A stretch of 43,085 nt of DNA from an uncultured Clostridia bacterium. Its GTDB lineage: Bacteria > Bacillota > Clostridia > Oscillospirales > CAG-272. Location of the stretch: assembly GCA_946407735.1 (NCBI GenBank), contig CAMJPL010000027.1, positions 1-43,085 of the forward strand. The letters run 5' to 3'. Position numbers and translations under genes: made by a program. The notes beneath the pieces are model-generated. The model saw only the letters and a program-made list of their open reading frames with translations. It was not told where the DNA came from and did not search any database. Of this stretch, positions 33,141 to 41,038 are shown piece by piece. Position 1 is the stretch's first letter; each line of letters starts with the position of its first letter.

Positions 33141-33884
33141 ATGGCGGGGCTTTTTGAAGCTGATATCGAAAACAGAGGTCTCGTGCTCGATCCGCGGACA
33201 AAGCTGTTTGTGATGATAACGCTCGCGGTATTCGCGCTCGGCGGCGCAGGCGGCGATACGGCGGCGGTCCGCTGCGGGACGACAGCCGTAAGCGTTCTGC
33301 CTCTCATCCTTCTGCTCACGGCCGGGAAGTTCGGGAAAGCGGCTGTTTTCGGGATCTCATATGCTTTGATAAAATACGCTGAGATATTCCTTGTGCCGGA
33401 TCTGACCGGGGCGGCTCTCAGCGTCATCGGGCTGTTATGCCTGATATTCGTGCGCCTCATGCCGGGACTCATCATGGGCGCGTATATGCTTTCATCAACG
33501 ACTGTCAGTGAATTTATCGCGGCTATGAGCCGGATGCATGTTCCGCAGCAGATAACGATACCGATGTCGGTGATGTTCCGGTTCTTTCCGACCGTACTCG
33601 AGGAATTTTCGTCTGTAGGTACGGCCATGAAGATGCGTGATATACGTATCGGAGGAAAAAACGCGGGGAAATTCATCGAATACCGTCTCGTGCCGCTGAT
33701 GGTCTGCTCTGTCAATATAGGGAGCGAACTCTCGGCCGCCGCTCTTACGAGAGGGCTCGGTGCAAAGGTGCGGCGGACGAACATCTGCAGGATCGGGTTT
33801 CATTTTCAGGATATCGCCGTGATCATACCGACAGCGATGCTGTATCTTCTCTGGATCCTTGGAATGATTGGGGTGGTGAAGTGA
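33141..33884 (+). CDS. ecfT: Energy-coupling factor transmembrane protein EcfT (CbiQ family)
   Basis: 247 residues from the ATG at 33141, with GGAG eight bases upstream; an in-frame ATG inside the previous gene was rejected. It opens DPRTKLFVMITLAV, typical of CbiQ/EcfT, has about five helices, and carries the coupling-helix Arg motifs, MRDIRIGG and ALTRGLGA, through which EcfT grips the two ATPases. It would link the S component at 28122 to the double ATPase that follows. Start and stop are coupled to both neighbours (its TGA overlaps the next GTG). Confidence 0.88.
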   Translation: MAGLFEADIENRGLVLDPRTKLFVMITLAVFALGGAGGDTAAVRCGTTAVSVLPLILLLTAGKFGKAAVFGISYALIKYAEIFLVPDLTGAALSVIGLLCLIFVRLMPGLIMGAYMLSSTTVSEFIAAMSRMHVPQQITIPMSVMFRFFPTVLEEFSSVGTAMKMRDIRIGGKNAGKFIEYRLVPLMVCSVNIGSELSAAALTRGLGAKVRRTNICRIGFHFQDIAVIIPTAMLYLLWILGMIGVVK

Positions 33885-35299
33885 CGGACGCGGCAGTACT
33901 GAAAAGCGTTTCGTTCCGATATGCGAACGGAGATGCCGGCGCGCTGGATCATCTTGACCTGACAATAAAAAGAGGTGAATGCGTACTGCTCTGCGGAAGA
34001 TCCGGCTGCGGAAAGACGACGGCGACAAGACTTCTGAACGGTCTTATCCCGCATTATTACGAGGGTGAGCTTGAAGGCTCGGTGACGTTTTTCGGCAGGA
34101 GCGTCGGAGACACCGCGATCGAGGACCTTGCCGGCATAGTCGGGAGCGTGTTCCAGAATCCGAGAAGTCAGTTTTTCTGCGTGGATACAACGGCGGAGAT
34201 CGCATTCGGCTGCGAGAATATGAGCCTGCCGGAATCCGAGATACGGCGCCGCGTCGACAAGGCCGCCGCCGATATAAAGATCCGTGATCTGCTGAACAGG
34301 AGCATTTTCGATCTTTCAGGAGGCGAGAAGCAGAAGATAGCCTGCGCGGGTGTCGCGGCTATGCTGCCGGAGCTTATCGTTCTCGATGAGCCGACCTCCA
34401 ATCTCGATCCTGACGCGATAACCGGGCTGCGTGATATCATCGGAAGATGGAAGGCGCAGGGAAAAACGATCGTCATCGCGGAGCACAGACTCGGGTGGCT
34501 CAGCGGTATATGCGGCAGAGTGTTATTCATGGAAGACGGCCGTATTTCAAAAGAATTCACGGGCGACGAATTCTTTTCTCTGGATACCGGGAAGCTGAAT
34601 GAAATGGGTCTGCGCGCGCTCAGGACAAGTAATAATTATCTCGAAAGCAGGAGCGGTCTTGCCCGGATCAAAGCATTTGACGGAAGTGACAGCATAACTC
34701 TCGAAGGTTTCGTTTACAGCTACGGAAAACAGAAAGCGTTGGATATCCCGATGCTTGAGCTGCCAGAAGGCGCCGTGATCGCCGTGATCGGTCACAACGG
34801 CGCAGGAAAATCCACGTTCACAAAATGCCTCTGCGGTCTGCAGAAGCGTTTTAAAGGCAGGGTAACGATCGGCGGCAGATCATATCGCCCAAAGGAGATG
34901 ATCCGCCTTTCGTATATGGTCATGCAGGATGTGAATCATCAGCTTTTTGCCGAAACCGTAACAGAAGAAGTCATGCTCGGCGCAGCTGACGCCGAAGAGC
35001 GGAAGGCGACGGATATACTTGAAAAGCTGAATATTCTCGAATACAGGGATCGTCATCCAATGTCCCTTTCAGGCGGACAGAAGCAGCGTGTCGCCATAGC
35101 CTCCGCTCTGCTTGCGGGAAAGAAGATCCTCGTCTTTGACGAACCGACAAGCGGACTGGATTATCGCAGCATGGAACGCACGGCTGAGCTTCTGCGTACT
35201 CTTGATGCAGACGTAACTGTCCTTATCGTCACGCATGATATGGAGCTTATCGACCGATGCTGTACGCATATCCTGCATATAGAGGAGGGAAAGATATAA
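33881..35299 (+). CDS. Double-domain ECF ATPase (fused EcfA-EcfA')
   Basis: 472 residues, starting at a GTG that overlaps the EcfT stop, with GGGGTGG upstream. Two ABC ATPase domains in one chain. Domain 1 has Walker A GRSGCGKTT, FQNPRSQFF (ECF-type Q-loop), signature LSGGEKQK and Walker B LIVLDEPT. Domain 2 has GHNGAGKST, MQDVNHQLF, LSGGQKQR and ILVFDEPT. Both are complete. In most ECF transporters EcfA and EcfA' are separate proteins; fused forms exist in some Firmicutes. With EcfT and the MptD protein it makes a full ECF importer. Last gene of the operon, followed by a terminator. Confidence 0.92.
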   Translation: MTDAAVLKSVSFRYANGDAGALDHLDLTIKRGECVLLCGRSGCGKTTATRLLNGLIPHYYEGELEGSVTFFGRSVGDTAIEDLAGIVGSVFQNPRSQFFCVDTTAEIAFGCENMSLPESEIRRRVDKAAADIKIRDLLNRSIFDLSGGEKQKIACAGVAAMLPELIVLDEPTSNLDPDAITGLRDIIGRWKAQGKTIVIAEHRLGWLSGICGRVLFMEDGRISKEFTGDEFFSLDTGKLNEMGLRALRTSNNYLESRSGLARIKAFDGSDSITLEGFVYSYGKQKALDIPMLELPEGAVIAVIGHNGAGKSTFTKCLCGLQKRFKGRVTIGGRSYRPKEMIRLSYMVMQDVNHQLFAETVTEEVMLGAADAEERKATDILEKLNILEYRDRHPMSLSGGQKQRVAIASALLAGKKILVFDEPTSGLDYRSMERTAELLRTLDADVTVLIVTHDMELIDRCCTHILHIEEGKI

Positions 35300-35314
35300 A
35301 ATATGTGTGACAAT

Positions 35315-35352
35315 AAAAACAGAGATCATTCGCATGTCTGATCTCTGTTTTT
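35315..35352 (+). terminator. Terminator of the six-gene transport operon
   Basis: Fourteen-bp perfect stem (35315-35328 and 35339-35352) with a 10-nt loop, ending in TTTTTGTTTT. Confidence 0.92.
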
Positions 35353-35984
35353 GTTTTGATGAAAAGATTTAAGGAAATACAGTATAAAGCGGATGAAAAA
35401 GCATACGCAAAGTGGTATTATAATAGTATGAATAGAAGAAAACTTAGTTGTTTTCATAGGTGAGACCAGATGAATACTTCAAACCTTGGCATGCTTAGTT
35501 AAGGATGTAATCCTTTCTTTATCTGACACAGCAAAGAGAGAAGGGATGATTCCTGAGGTTTTTTAGAAGAAAGACGGACTGATGCAGTCATTTTGAGTGA
35601 TAAAAAATACTTCAAAATGAAAGAATCATTTTTCCTCGGTGTGTGTCATTCTACATCATGGTGTTATAAAATAAGATCATAAATATCAACAACAAAACCT
35701 TAAAGCAGACCGCATGTATATTCTTTTCAGAAACCTCATATAGAGTTGACACCAGCGTATATAGATGGTCTCACCTCCCAAAATCAAACCACAAAAAGTT
35801 TGCAGTCCTTTCGTGCGTATATATGGATAAATAACAATTCATTAACAAATGAACAAGATAACAATGGTATAATATATCACAAGTTATGAAACGAAAACGC
35901 AAATAATCGAGCCTGATGTATAATTATGATAAGCACATAATAATTTGCGGAAGAAGACTGCCATAATAAACTGAATAAACTGGA
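35353..35984. other. AT-rich non-coding region
   Basis: About 630 bp without a supportable gene; frames are cut by stops on both strands. A stretch of about 40 open codons (around 35543-35668, plus strand) has no start signal and is not recognised; it could be a gene relic. A TATAAT-like box lies near 35868 upstream of the radical SAM relic but with no good -35. The region holds an 11-bp long-range inverted repeat, described separately. Confidence 0.55.
35458..35776. repeat. 11-bp perfect inverted repeat pair spanning 319 bp
   Basis: AGGTGAGACCA at 35458-35468 and its exact reverse complement TGGTCTCACCT at 35766-35776. They could be the ends of a small degraded mobile element, or pair in RNA. 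No target duplication flanks them and the interior has no intact gene. Confidence 0.5.
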
Positions 35985-36632
35985 ATGAAATACATTCTTG
36001 ACCGGCGCTTTCGCCTGCGGGGATGGCATAAGCTGCCGACAGGCGTGTATGACGCGCGGGACCGTACGGCGCGGTTTTACGAGCCGGAATTATACAGGCT
36101 GCTTTTATTCTGCGACGCGGCTCACGAGATCGATACGGACGCACTTACCGAGGAGCAGCGGACATTCCTTGATAATCTTCTGAGAGAAGGCGTCATCCGT
36201 CCCGCGGACCGGATGGATTTCCTTCTCCCGGAGCAGCGGTACAAAGCTTACCCCGCACGTTATCGGCGGGAGGCGCACTGGTCAATTACCGGGGAATGCA
36301 ATTTCAGATGCGCCCATTGCTTCATGTCTGCACCCTCCGGCAAGCACGGCAGCCCCTCGTATGAGCAGATCGTTCACGTGGCGGATATGCTGGCGGAATG
36401 CGGTGTCTTTTGTGTGGGTCTGACAGGCGGGGAGCCGCTGATCCGCCCGGATTTCAATCAGATACTTGATGCCCTTACACAGCGTGAGATCGCCGTAACC
36501 ACCCTGTATACCAATGGCTGGCTGGTGAATGAAAAGCTTCTGGATGAGCTGGCAACAAATGAGCGGGCCAAAGAACTGCTGAAAGCCGGGTCGATCACGA
36601 AAGACGCAGCCCCGGAATCGGTATATGAGTAG
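35985..36632 (+). pseudogene. Truncated radical SAM peptide maturase joined in frame to a Nif11 leader
   Basis: 215 codons ending at TAG. Residues 1-189 are the front of a radical SAM RiPP maturase: an N-terminal domain, then the 4Fe-4S motif GECNFRCAHC (C105, C109, C112), GGEP (148-151, the SAM-binding motif) and TLYTNGWLVNEKLLDEL. Homologues continue into the rest of the barrel and a C-terminal SPASM-type domain. Here the sequence changes abruptly at about residue 189 (DNA about 36540-36560) to TNERAKELLKAGSITKDAAP, which looks like the first helices of a Nif11-type precursor leader. The rest of that leader continues in the same frame after the TAG. This is best explained by a deletion that fused a maturase gene to a downstream precursor gene. 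The product would lack the C-terminal half of the enzyme and is unlikely to be active. Confidence 0.75.
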
Positions 36633-37025
36633 GTGGCACGCGCCGTCGGCTTTGACATGACGGCGGAGGAGATCATAGAGGCGGCCGATGAAATCAGGAA
36701 TGAACAGGTCGCCGCAACGGAAGCGGCCGCCGCGGAGATCACCGAACTGTCTCTGAGCGAAATGGATCAGGTCGCAGGCGGGGCAAGAGACTGGGCGACG
36801 GAAGGCTGCGAGGCAACGGTGGAAAACCACAGCTGGTGCTGGAGCAATGATTCATGTTTTGTCGCTCAGGTGGAATACATAAATCCGCCGTCCTACTATA
36901 CATGTCCGAAATGCGGCTATACGATGTACAGTTGGAAAAATGTCGTGGAACACGGAATGCCAGTCAAGTATTACAAGTGTCCGAAATGCGAGGAAGTGAA
37001 AACTGAGATCCCCCGCATTCATTGA
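36633..37025 (+). pseudogene. Nif11-type RiPP precursor remnant (leader rest plus Cys-rich core)
   Basis: In the same frame as the radical SAM relic, directly after its TAG; it could restart at a GTG (36633) but no ribosome binding site is visible. It reads VARAVGFDMTAEEIIEAADE, the second half of a Nif11 leader, then ITELSLSEMDQVAGGA, which ends in the double-glycine cleavage motif. The core of about 80 residues has Cys at GCEA, SWCW and DSCF, and then two knuckles, TCPKCGYTM and KCPKCEEV, separated by about 20 residues, like a small zinc ribbon. With the start region split off by the stop codon it is probably not made as a normal precursor. An intact copy of the system may exist elsewhere in the genome. 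Confidence 0.68.
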
Positions 37026-37100
37026 AATGATTCCGTCCTCACACGACAGCGGATTTGTTCGGGGGGCTTCAAAACATAAAACAGAGAAAGGAAAGCCGGC

Positions 37101-38369
37101 ATGATATCCAATCCCGCTCATAAAAATCCGATAATCCCTCTGAGAGGAGTATGCGACCCTCACATCCATGTCTTCGGCGACAGGATGTGGCTGTTTGCGA
37201 CCCATGACGCTGTTCCGGGCAGCGGTTCGTTCAGCATGAGTGACTGGCAGATCTGGTCCTCCGATGATTGTGTCGGGTGGAAACTCGAGAGTGTCGTCCG
37301 CCCGGAGGATTTCTGGATGGGAAAGTCGGGCAGCTGCTGGGCGACCGACTGCGCCGAAAGGAACGGAAGGTATTACTTCTACTTTTCCGACGGAAACCGC
37401 TCTACAGGTGTAGGAGTTGCCGACAGGCCGGAGGGGCCGTACCGTGACGTACTCGGACGTCCGCTGCTCGACGGGACCGTTACGACCACGACTGAATATG
37501 ATCCGTCCGTATTCCGGGACGAAGACGGTGAGTATTACATCGTCTTCGGAGGACCCTCCTGGGCCTACGGGGACGGCTGCGGATACTTTATCGCCCGTCT
37601 CAATGAGGATATGGTCTCTCTTGCCGAAACTCCGCGGAAGATCGAACTGGATCACGAGGGTGACGACAAGGCTTCTCTGAACAGGATAGGCGGAAGGTAC
37701 TATCTCTCTTTCGGCGGCTTTTACGCCGTTTCCGACTGCGTATACGGACCGTACAAATACATCGGTCATACCGGCGCAAGTATCGATCACACCAGCTTCT
37801 GCGAATGGAACGGACAGCTCTTCAACGCCGTCACGGTCATCGACCATTTCGGAGAATATCGTTCCAGCGGATTGTGCTATGTGCACGTCAAAGACTCCGG
37901 GGAACTCGTGACCGATCCCCTGATCGTTGAGTACGGTGTCGGACAGTATGATTCCAACTGGAACCGCATTGAGGCTGAGTGGTTCATGAGCGCCCGGAAC
38001 GTCCGCAAGGTCGAAAACACGGATCTGTTCGGATTTTCGGTATCGGCTGACGAGGACGCAGTTCTCAGATATCCGAAAATACGTAATCTGGCCGACAAGA
38101 TCGGCTTTGCCGTGAACTATGACTGTGTCGGCGGAGGCGGTATTATCGAGCTTCGTGAGAAAGATGAAAACGGCCGGCTGTTCGGCGAGATCAGGATAGA
38201 GCAGCCGTCTCCCGTCTTCCGCTGGAGGAACAGGAGAACCGGGGCGTTCCGTTTTCGGGAGGCGCTGCCGGACACCCTTGATTTCTGCCTGACAGTCAGA
38301 CCCGAGAAAGGCGCGGAGATGCGGATCGACTGCTTCCACTTCTTTCCGGATGCAATAATGAATCCCTGA
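37101..38369 (+). CDS. GH43-like glycosidase with C-terminal carbohydrate-binding domain
   Basis: 422 residues; AAAGGAAAG precedes the ATG. Five-bladed beta-propeller motifs with the expected acidic triad: D19 in GVCDPHIHVF (base), D134 in TEYDPSVF (pKa modulator) and E186 in LDHEGDDKASLNRIGGRYYL (acid), the last followed by the typical YYLSF. IDHTSFCEWNG resembles the GHGS-F region of arabinofuranosidases and xylosidases. From about residue 290 (NRIEAEWFMSA) the sequence looks like a CBM6-type beta-sandwich. No signal peptide, so it is cytoplasmic. Likely arabinofuranosidase or xylosidase on imported oligosaccharides; exact substrate unknown. It lies 76 bp after the RiPP remnant but has no obvious link to it. 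Confidence 0.82.
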   Translation: MISNPAHKNPIIPLRGVCDPHIHVFGDRMWLFATHDAVPGSGSFSMSDWQIWSSDDCVGWKLESVVRPEDFWMGKSGSCWATDCAERNGRYYFYFSDGNRSTGVGVADRPEGPYRDVLGRPLLDGTVTTTTEYDPSVFRDEDGEYYIVFGGPSWAYGDGCGYFIARLNEDMVSLAETPRKIELDHEGDDKASLNRIGGRYYLSFGGFYAVSDCVYGPYKYIGHTGASIDHTSFCEWNGQLFNAVTVIDHFGEYRSSGLCYVHVKDSGELVTDPLIVEYGVGQYDSNWNRIEAEWFMSARNVRKVENTDLFGFSVSADEDAVLRYPKIRNLADKIGFAVNYDCVGGGGIIELREKDENGRLFGEIRIEQPSPVFRWRNRRTGAFRFREALPDTLDFCLTVRPEKGAEMRIDCFHFFPDAIMNP

Positions 38370-38440
38370 AAAATGAATCATAGCCGCTTCATGTGAAGCA
38401 TATGCCCTCCGGCAAAACAATGCCTGATTCAATAAAAAAC

Positions 38441-38472
38441 AAAGGACGCCTGATATGAAGCGTCCTTTTGTT
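38441..38472. terminator. Terminator between GH43 and FAD oxidoreductase genes
   Basis: Nine-bp stem AAAGGACGC/GCGTCCTTT (38441-38449, 38460-38468) followed by TGTTT; on the minus strand the tail is TGTTTTTTATT. Placed between convergent genes. Confidence 0.8.
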
Positions 38473-38556
38473 TATTTACACGTAAAATCCCCCGGCAATC
38501 GTTTAAATTGCGGGCTTAATTCCGACTGTATGAAATAGCCGGATGGGGGATAACTC

Positions 38557-41025
38557 TTAAATCCTCGCCGCGATCGCCCTGATGCTTTCCGTACAATCCT
38601 TTTTGATATCTGTTCTCGTACCCATCATCGTAACGCGGAAGCTCCTGTCCTTGATGTATTCCGTGATCCTGTCTCTGATCAGCTTTCTCACCGACTGATG
38701 CTTTTCTGCGATTTCGGTCAGGGATACTATTATGTGAGTCTCATATTGGAAACGGATATCCTCACTGTCGGATATTATACTGCTGTCGGTGGGAGTTATC
38801 TTTTCGGTGAAACCGAGATCATCGAGAAGAGCCAGCAGCGGCTGTACAGCCCGCTCATCACCCAGCCGGCCGAGAGCGCTTATCGCCGAGACGGATCTTA
38901 GATTGTTGTATTTTCGCCCGCTTTTCGGAATAAATCCGTCTCTGCTGCACGCCGCCTCGATAAGCGGAACGACGGCCGCGCTGTCTCCGATCAGAGCCAG
39001 CGAAAGGGCGGCGTTCCAGCGAAGATCAGAATCGTCGCCTGATATGAGCTTCAGGAGAAGATCGGTTTTTCCGTTCGCTCTGGCAGACCATATCGCGTAG
39101 CCCGGGGCGTCGCCGGAAAGCTGTTTTGTGATTTCGTCGTCGTCGTCGCACCACCATGGCTCATGATGCCAGCTTACATTCGTCTGCTGCTCGAGGTCCA
39201 TTACGTTTTCGCCGGTGTTAAGACAACTGTCCGCTTTTAGTCTTTCCCGCAGCTCATCTGTATCGACATCCCGCGCCGATATGCCGCCGAGAACAGCCAT
39301 GGAGGCGAGCTCCGCCGCGGCTTCTCCGGATTTATAGGCGTCGTCCTTCATTCTGAGTCCCATGGCGAGATTATGCTCGACAGAGACGTCGCGTCCCGCC
39401 GCGAGGATGCCGTCCCAGCCCTTCGGTATAAGCGCTCCGGCGGGGACCGGTATCGGAAGGCACCATCCCCACATGCCGCATATCGTAGTCCAGTCGCGGT
39501 AAATCCTGTCCTCAAGGGCGTCATCCTTTCCGTGATTGTCGAGATTCGAGCGCCCGTAATACAGAGGCCTGTCAGTATATATCCCGTTTACCAGTTCCTC
39601 TAACCTTACAGTCTCTTCACCGACGATCTTGCGTCCTTCTCTCAGGCCGATAAGTGGAGCTGTTCCAAGAAACTCGTGTCCGGCGTAATTTTCGCGCAGC
39701 TGCAGATATCCGGTAAGCGCTGATAAAACTTTTTTCCCGAAATCATCGGCATCGTAAGGATCGGCTACTCCCTCGTCGCAGTAACCTGTCCCGGTGCTGC
39801 CGTCCTCATTCTTTCTGAAATACACGGCTGAAAACGGCTGATACGCTCCGTCGGACTGACGCCCGCCGAGCATATCGCATCCGGCGTTTACACAAACCGC
39901 GGCTTCTGCGGTACAGTCGATGATATATGCGGACCGGGCTGAGTGAACGGCCCCGTTTTCGATCCACATTATCCCCGTCGCTTTTGATCCGTCTTTCAGC
40001 GTTTTTATGAATGAAGCCTTATATCTTGCGTCGACGCCGGATTTTCTCAGCTCTTTGTCGAGCTCGATTATCTTCGGCTGACCGCCGATCCCCGGTTCTT
40101 TCGTGAACAGCTCGTTCTTTTTTGCCGCGTCGTCGATCTCGGTGTATAACCCGCCCTTGAAGCCGTAATAGTAGGTATATATCCCGCCGGCCGTAGCGGT
40201 CCCACCGGGGACCGGCATGCTGTCGACAGCAAGGACCCTGAGCCCGTTTCTCGCCGCCCTTATCGCCGCAGACGACCCGGCGGTGCCGATCCCGACTACG
40301 ATTATATCGTATTTTCCTTCACTGACAACGGGGACTTCGACGGTCTGAGCCTTTCCGGGCAAAACCGCACTGAGCCCGGCCTCGTAAGCCGCGGCGGCGC
40401 TGTCGTATCCGGCTGAAGGCTGCCAGATCATGCTGTATGATTTTTCCGGCGTGACGTCCGCATCGAACGCCATCATGGCTATTTTATCATCGCTTTCAAG
40501 CGAGATCCTCGCGTAAGTCATGCCCTGATCGGCGGGAAATTCCTTTATCCGGCCGAAGCGGTCCGTATAATTTAGGGTCTGTTTCAATACTGACGGAGCT
40601 TTCTCTCCGAACCATCCGTGAGTATCAAACAAGCTTGTCGTGTCAATGATGTTCCGGGTTTTAAGGGTGTATTCCACGCCGTAGCATACGAAGGTGACCG
40701 TATAGAATCCCGGCTTTGACACGATATCTGATATGAACGAGAAAAAGTAACAGTCGGCTCCGGTGTCCGCGTACAGCCTGGCCGTGACCGGGGCTACCGC
40801 CGGCAGCCACAGTTTTCCTTCCGATACGGCGCCGCGCTTTTCCAGCTCATCGTAAAGCTTATTTTGAAACACGTCCGTCTTTTCACCTTTGAGCGCCGAG
40901 GAAAATTCACGCGCGCATGTGCAGCCGGACTCGATCACGGCCAGCTTCAGATCCTTGAATTTTTCCGCCGCGGCCGCGCCGTAGACGGTCGCCCCGACTA
41001 TCAGAAGATCGTACAGGTCTTTCAT
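38557..41025 (-). CDS. FAD-dependent oxidoreductase with C-terminal HEAT repeats
   Basis: 822 residues; AAGGAGAGG precedes the ATG. Residues 1-60 resemble a dinucleotide-binding fold with a degenerate glycine motif (LLIVGATVYGAAAAEKF). A proper FAD_oxidored-type domain starts near 240: YDIIVVGIGTAGSSAAIRAA (G245) and VPGGTATAGGIYTYYYG, later IIDCTAEAAVCVNAG, GLREGRKIVGEE and GILAAGRDVSVEHNLAMGLR. The last 170 residues hold HEAT-like helices (LRWNAALSLALIGD, SVSAISALGRLGDERAVQPL). No signal peptide. It starts 13 bp after the solute-binding protein gene on the same strand, so the two are co-transcribed. Substrate unknown; perhaps an imported sugar acid or polyol derivative (inference). Confidence 0.82.
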   Translation of the reverse strand: MKDLYDLLIVGATVYGAAAAEKFKDLKLAVIESGCTCAREFSSALKGEKTDVFQNKLYDELEKRGAVSEGKLWLPAVAPVTARLYADTGADCYFFSFISDIVSKPGFYTVTFVCYGVEYTLKTRNIIDTTSLFDTHGWFGEKAPSVLKQTLNYTDRFGRIKEFPADQGMTYARISLESDDKIAMMAFDADVTPEKSYSMIWQPSAGYDSAAAAYEAGLSAVLPGKAQTVEVPVVSEGKYDIIVVGIGTAGSSAAIRAARNGLRVLAVDSMPVPGGTATAGGIYTYYYGFKGGLYTEIDDAAKKNELFTKEPGIGGQPKIIELDKELRKSGVDARYKASFIKTLKDGSKATGIMWIENGAVHSARSAYIIDCTAEAAVCVNAGCDMLGGRQSDGAYQPFSAVYFRKNEDGSTGTGYCDEGVADPYDADDFGKKVLSALTGYLQLRENYAGHEFLGTAPLIGLREGRKIVGEETVRLEELVNGIYTDRPLYYGRSNLDNHGKDDALEDRIYRDWTTICGMWGWCLPIPVPAGALIPKGWDGILAAGRDVSVEHNLAMGLRMKDDAYKSGEAAAELASMAVLGGISARDVDTDELRERLKADSCLNTGENVMDLEQQTNVSWHHEPWWCDDDDEITKQLSGDAPGYAIWSARANGKTDLLLKLISGDDSDLRWNAALSLALIGDSAAVVPLIEAACSRDGFIPKSGRKYNNLRSVSAISALGRLGDERAVQPLLALLDDLGFTEKITPTDSSIISDSEDIRFQYETHIIVSLTEIAEKHQSVRKLIRDRITEYIKDRSFRVTMMGTRTDIKKDCTESIRAIAARI

Positions 41026-41038
41026 GTTTTTCCTCTCC

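Noticed and set aside
35548..35668. About 40 open codons in the AT-rich gap before the RiPP remnant
   Set aside because: No start codon with a ribosome binding site and no recognisable similarity; at most a relic.
36633..36660. GTG at 36633 as a true start of an intact Nif11 precursor
   Set aside because: No ribosome binding site, and the recognisable first half of the Nif11 leader lies upstream in the same frame, so this is the interior of an interrupted leader.
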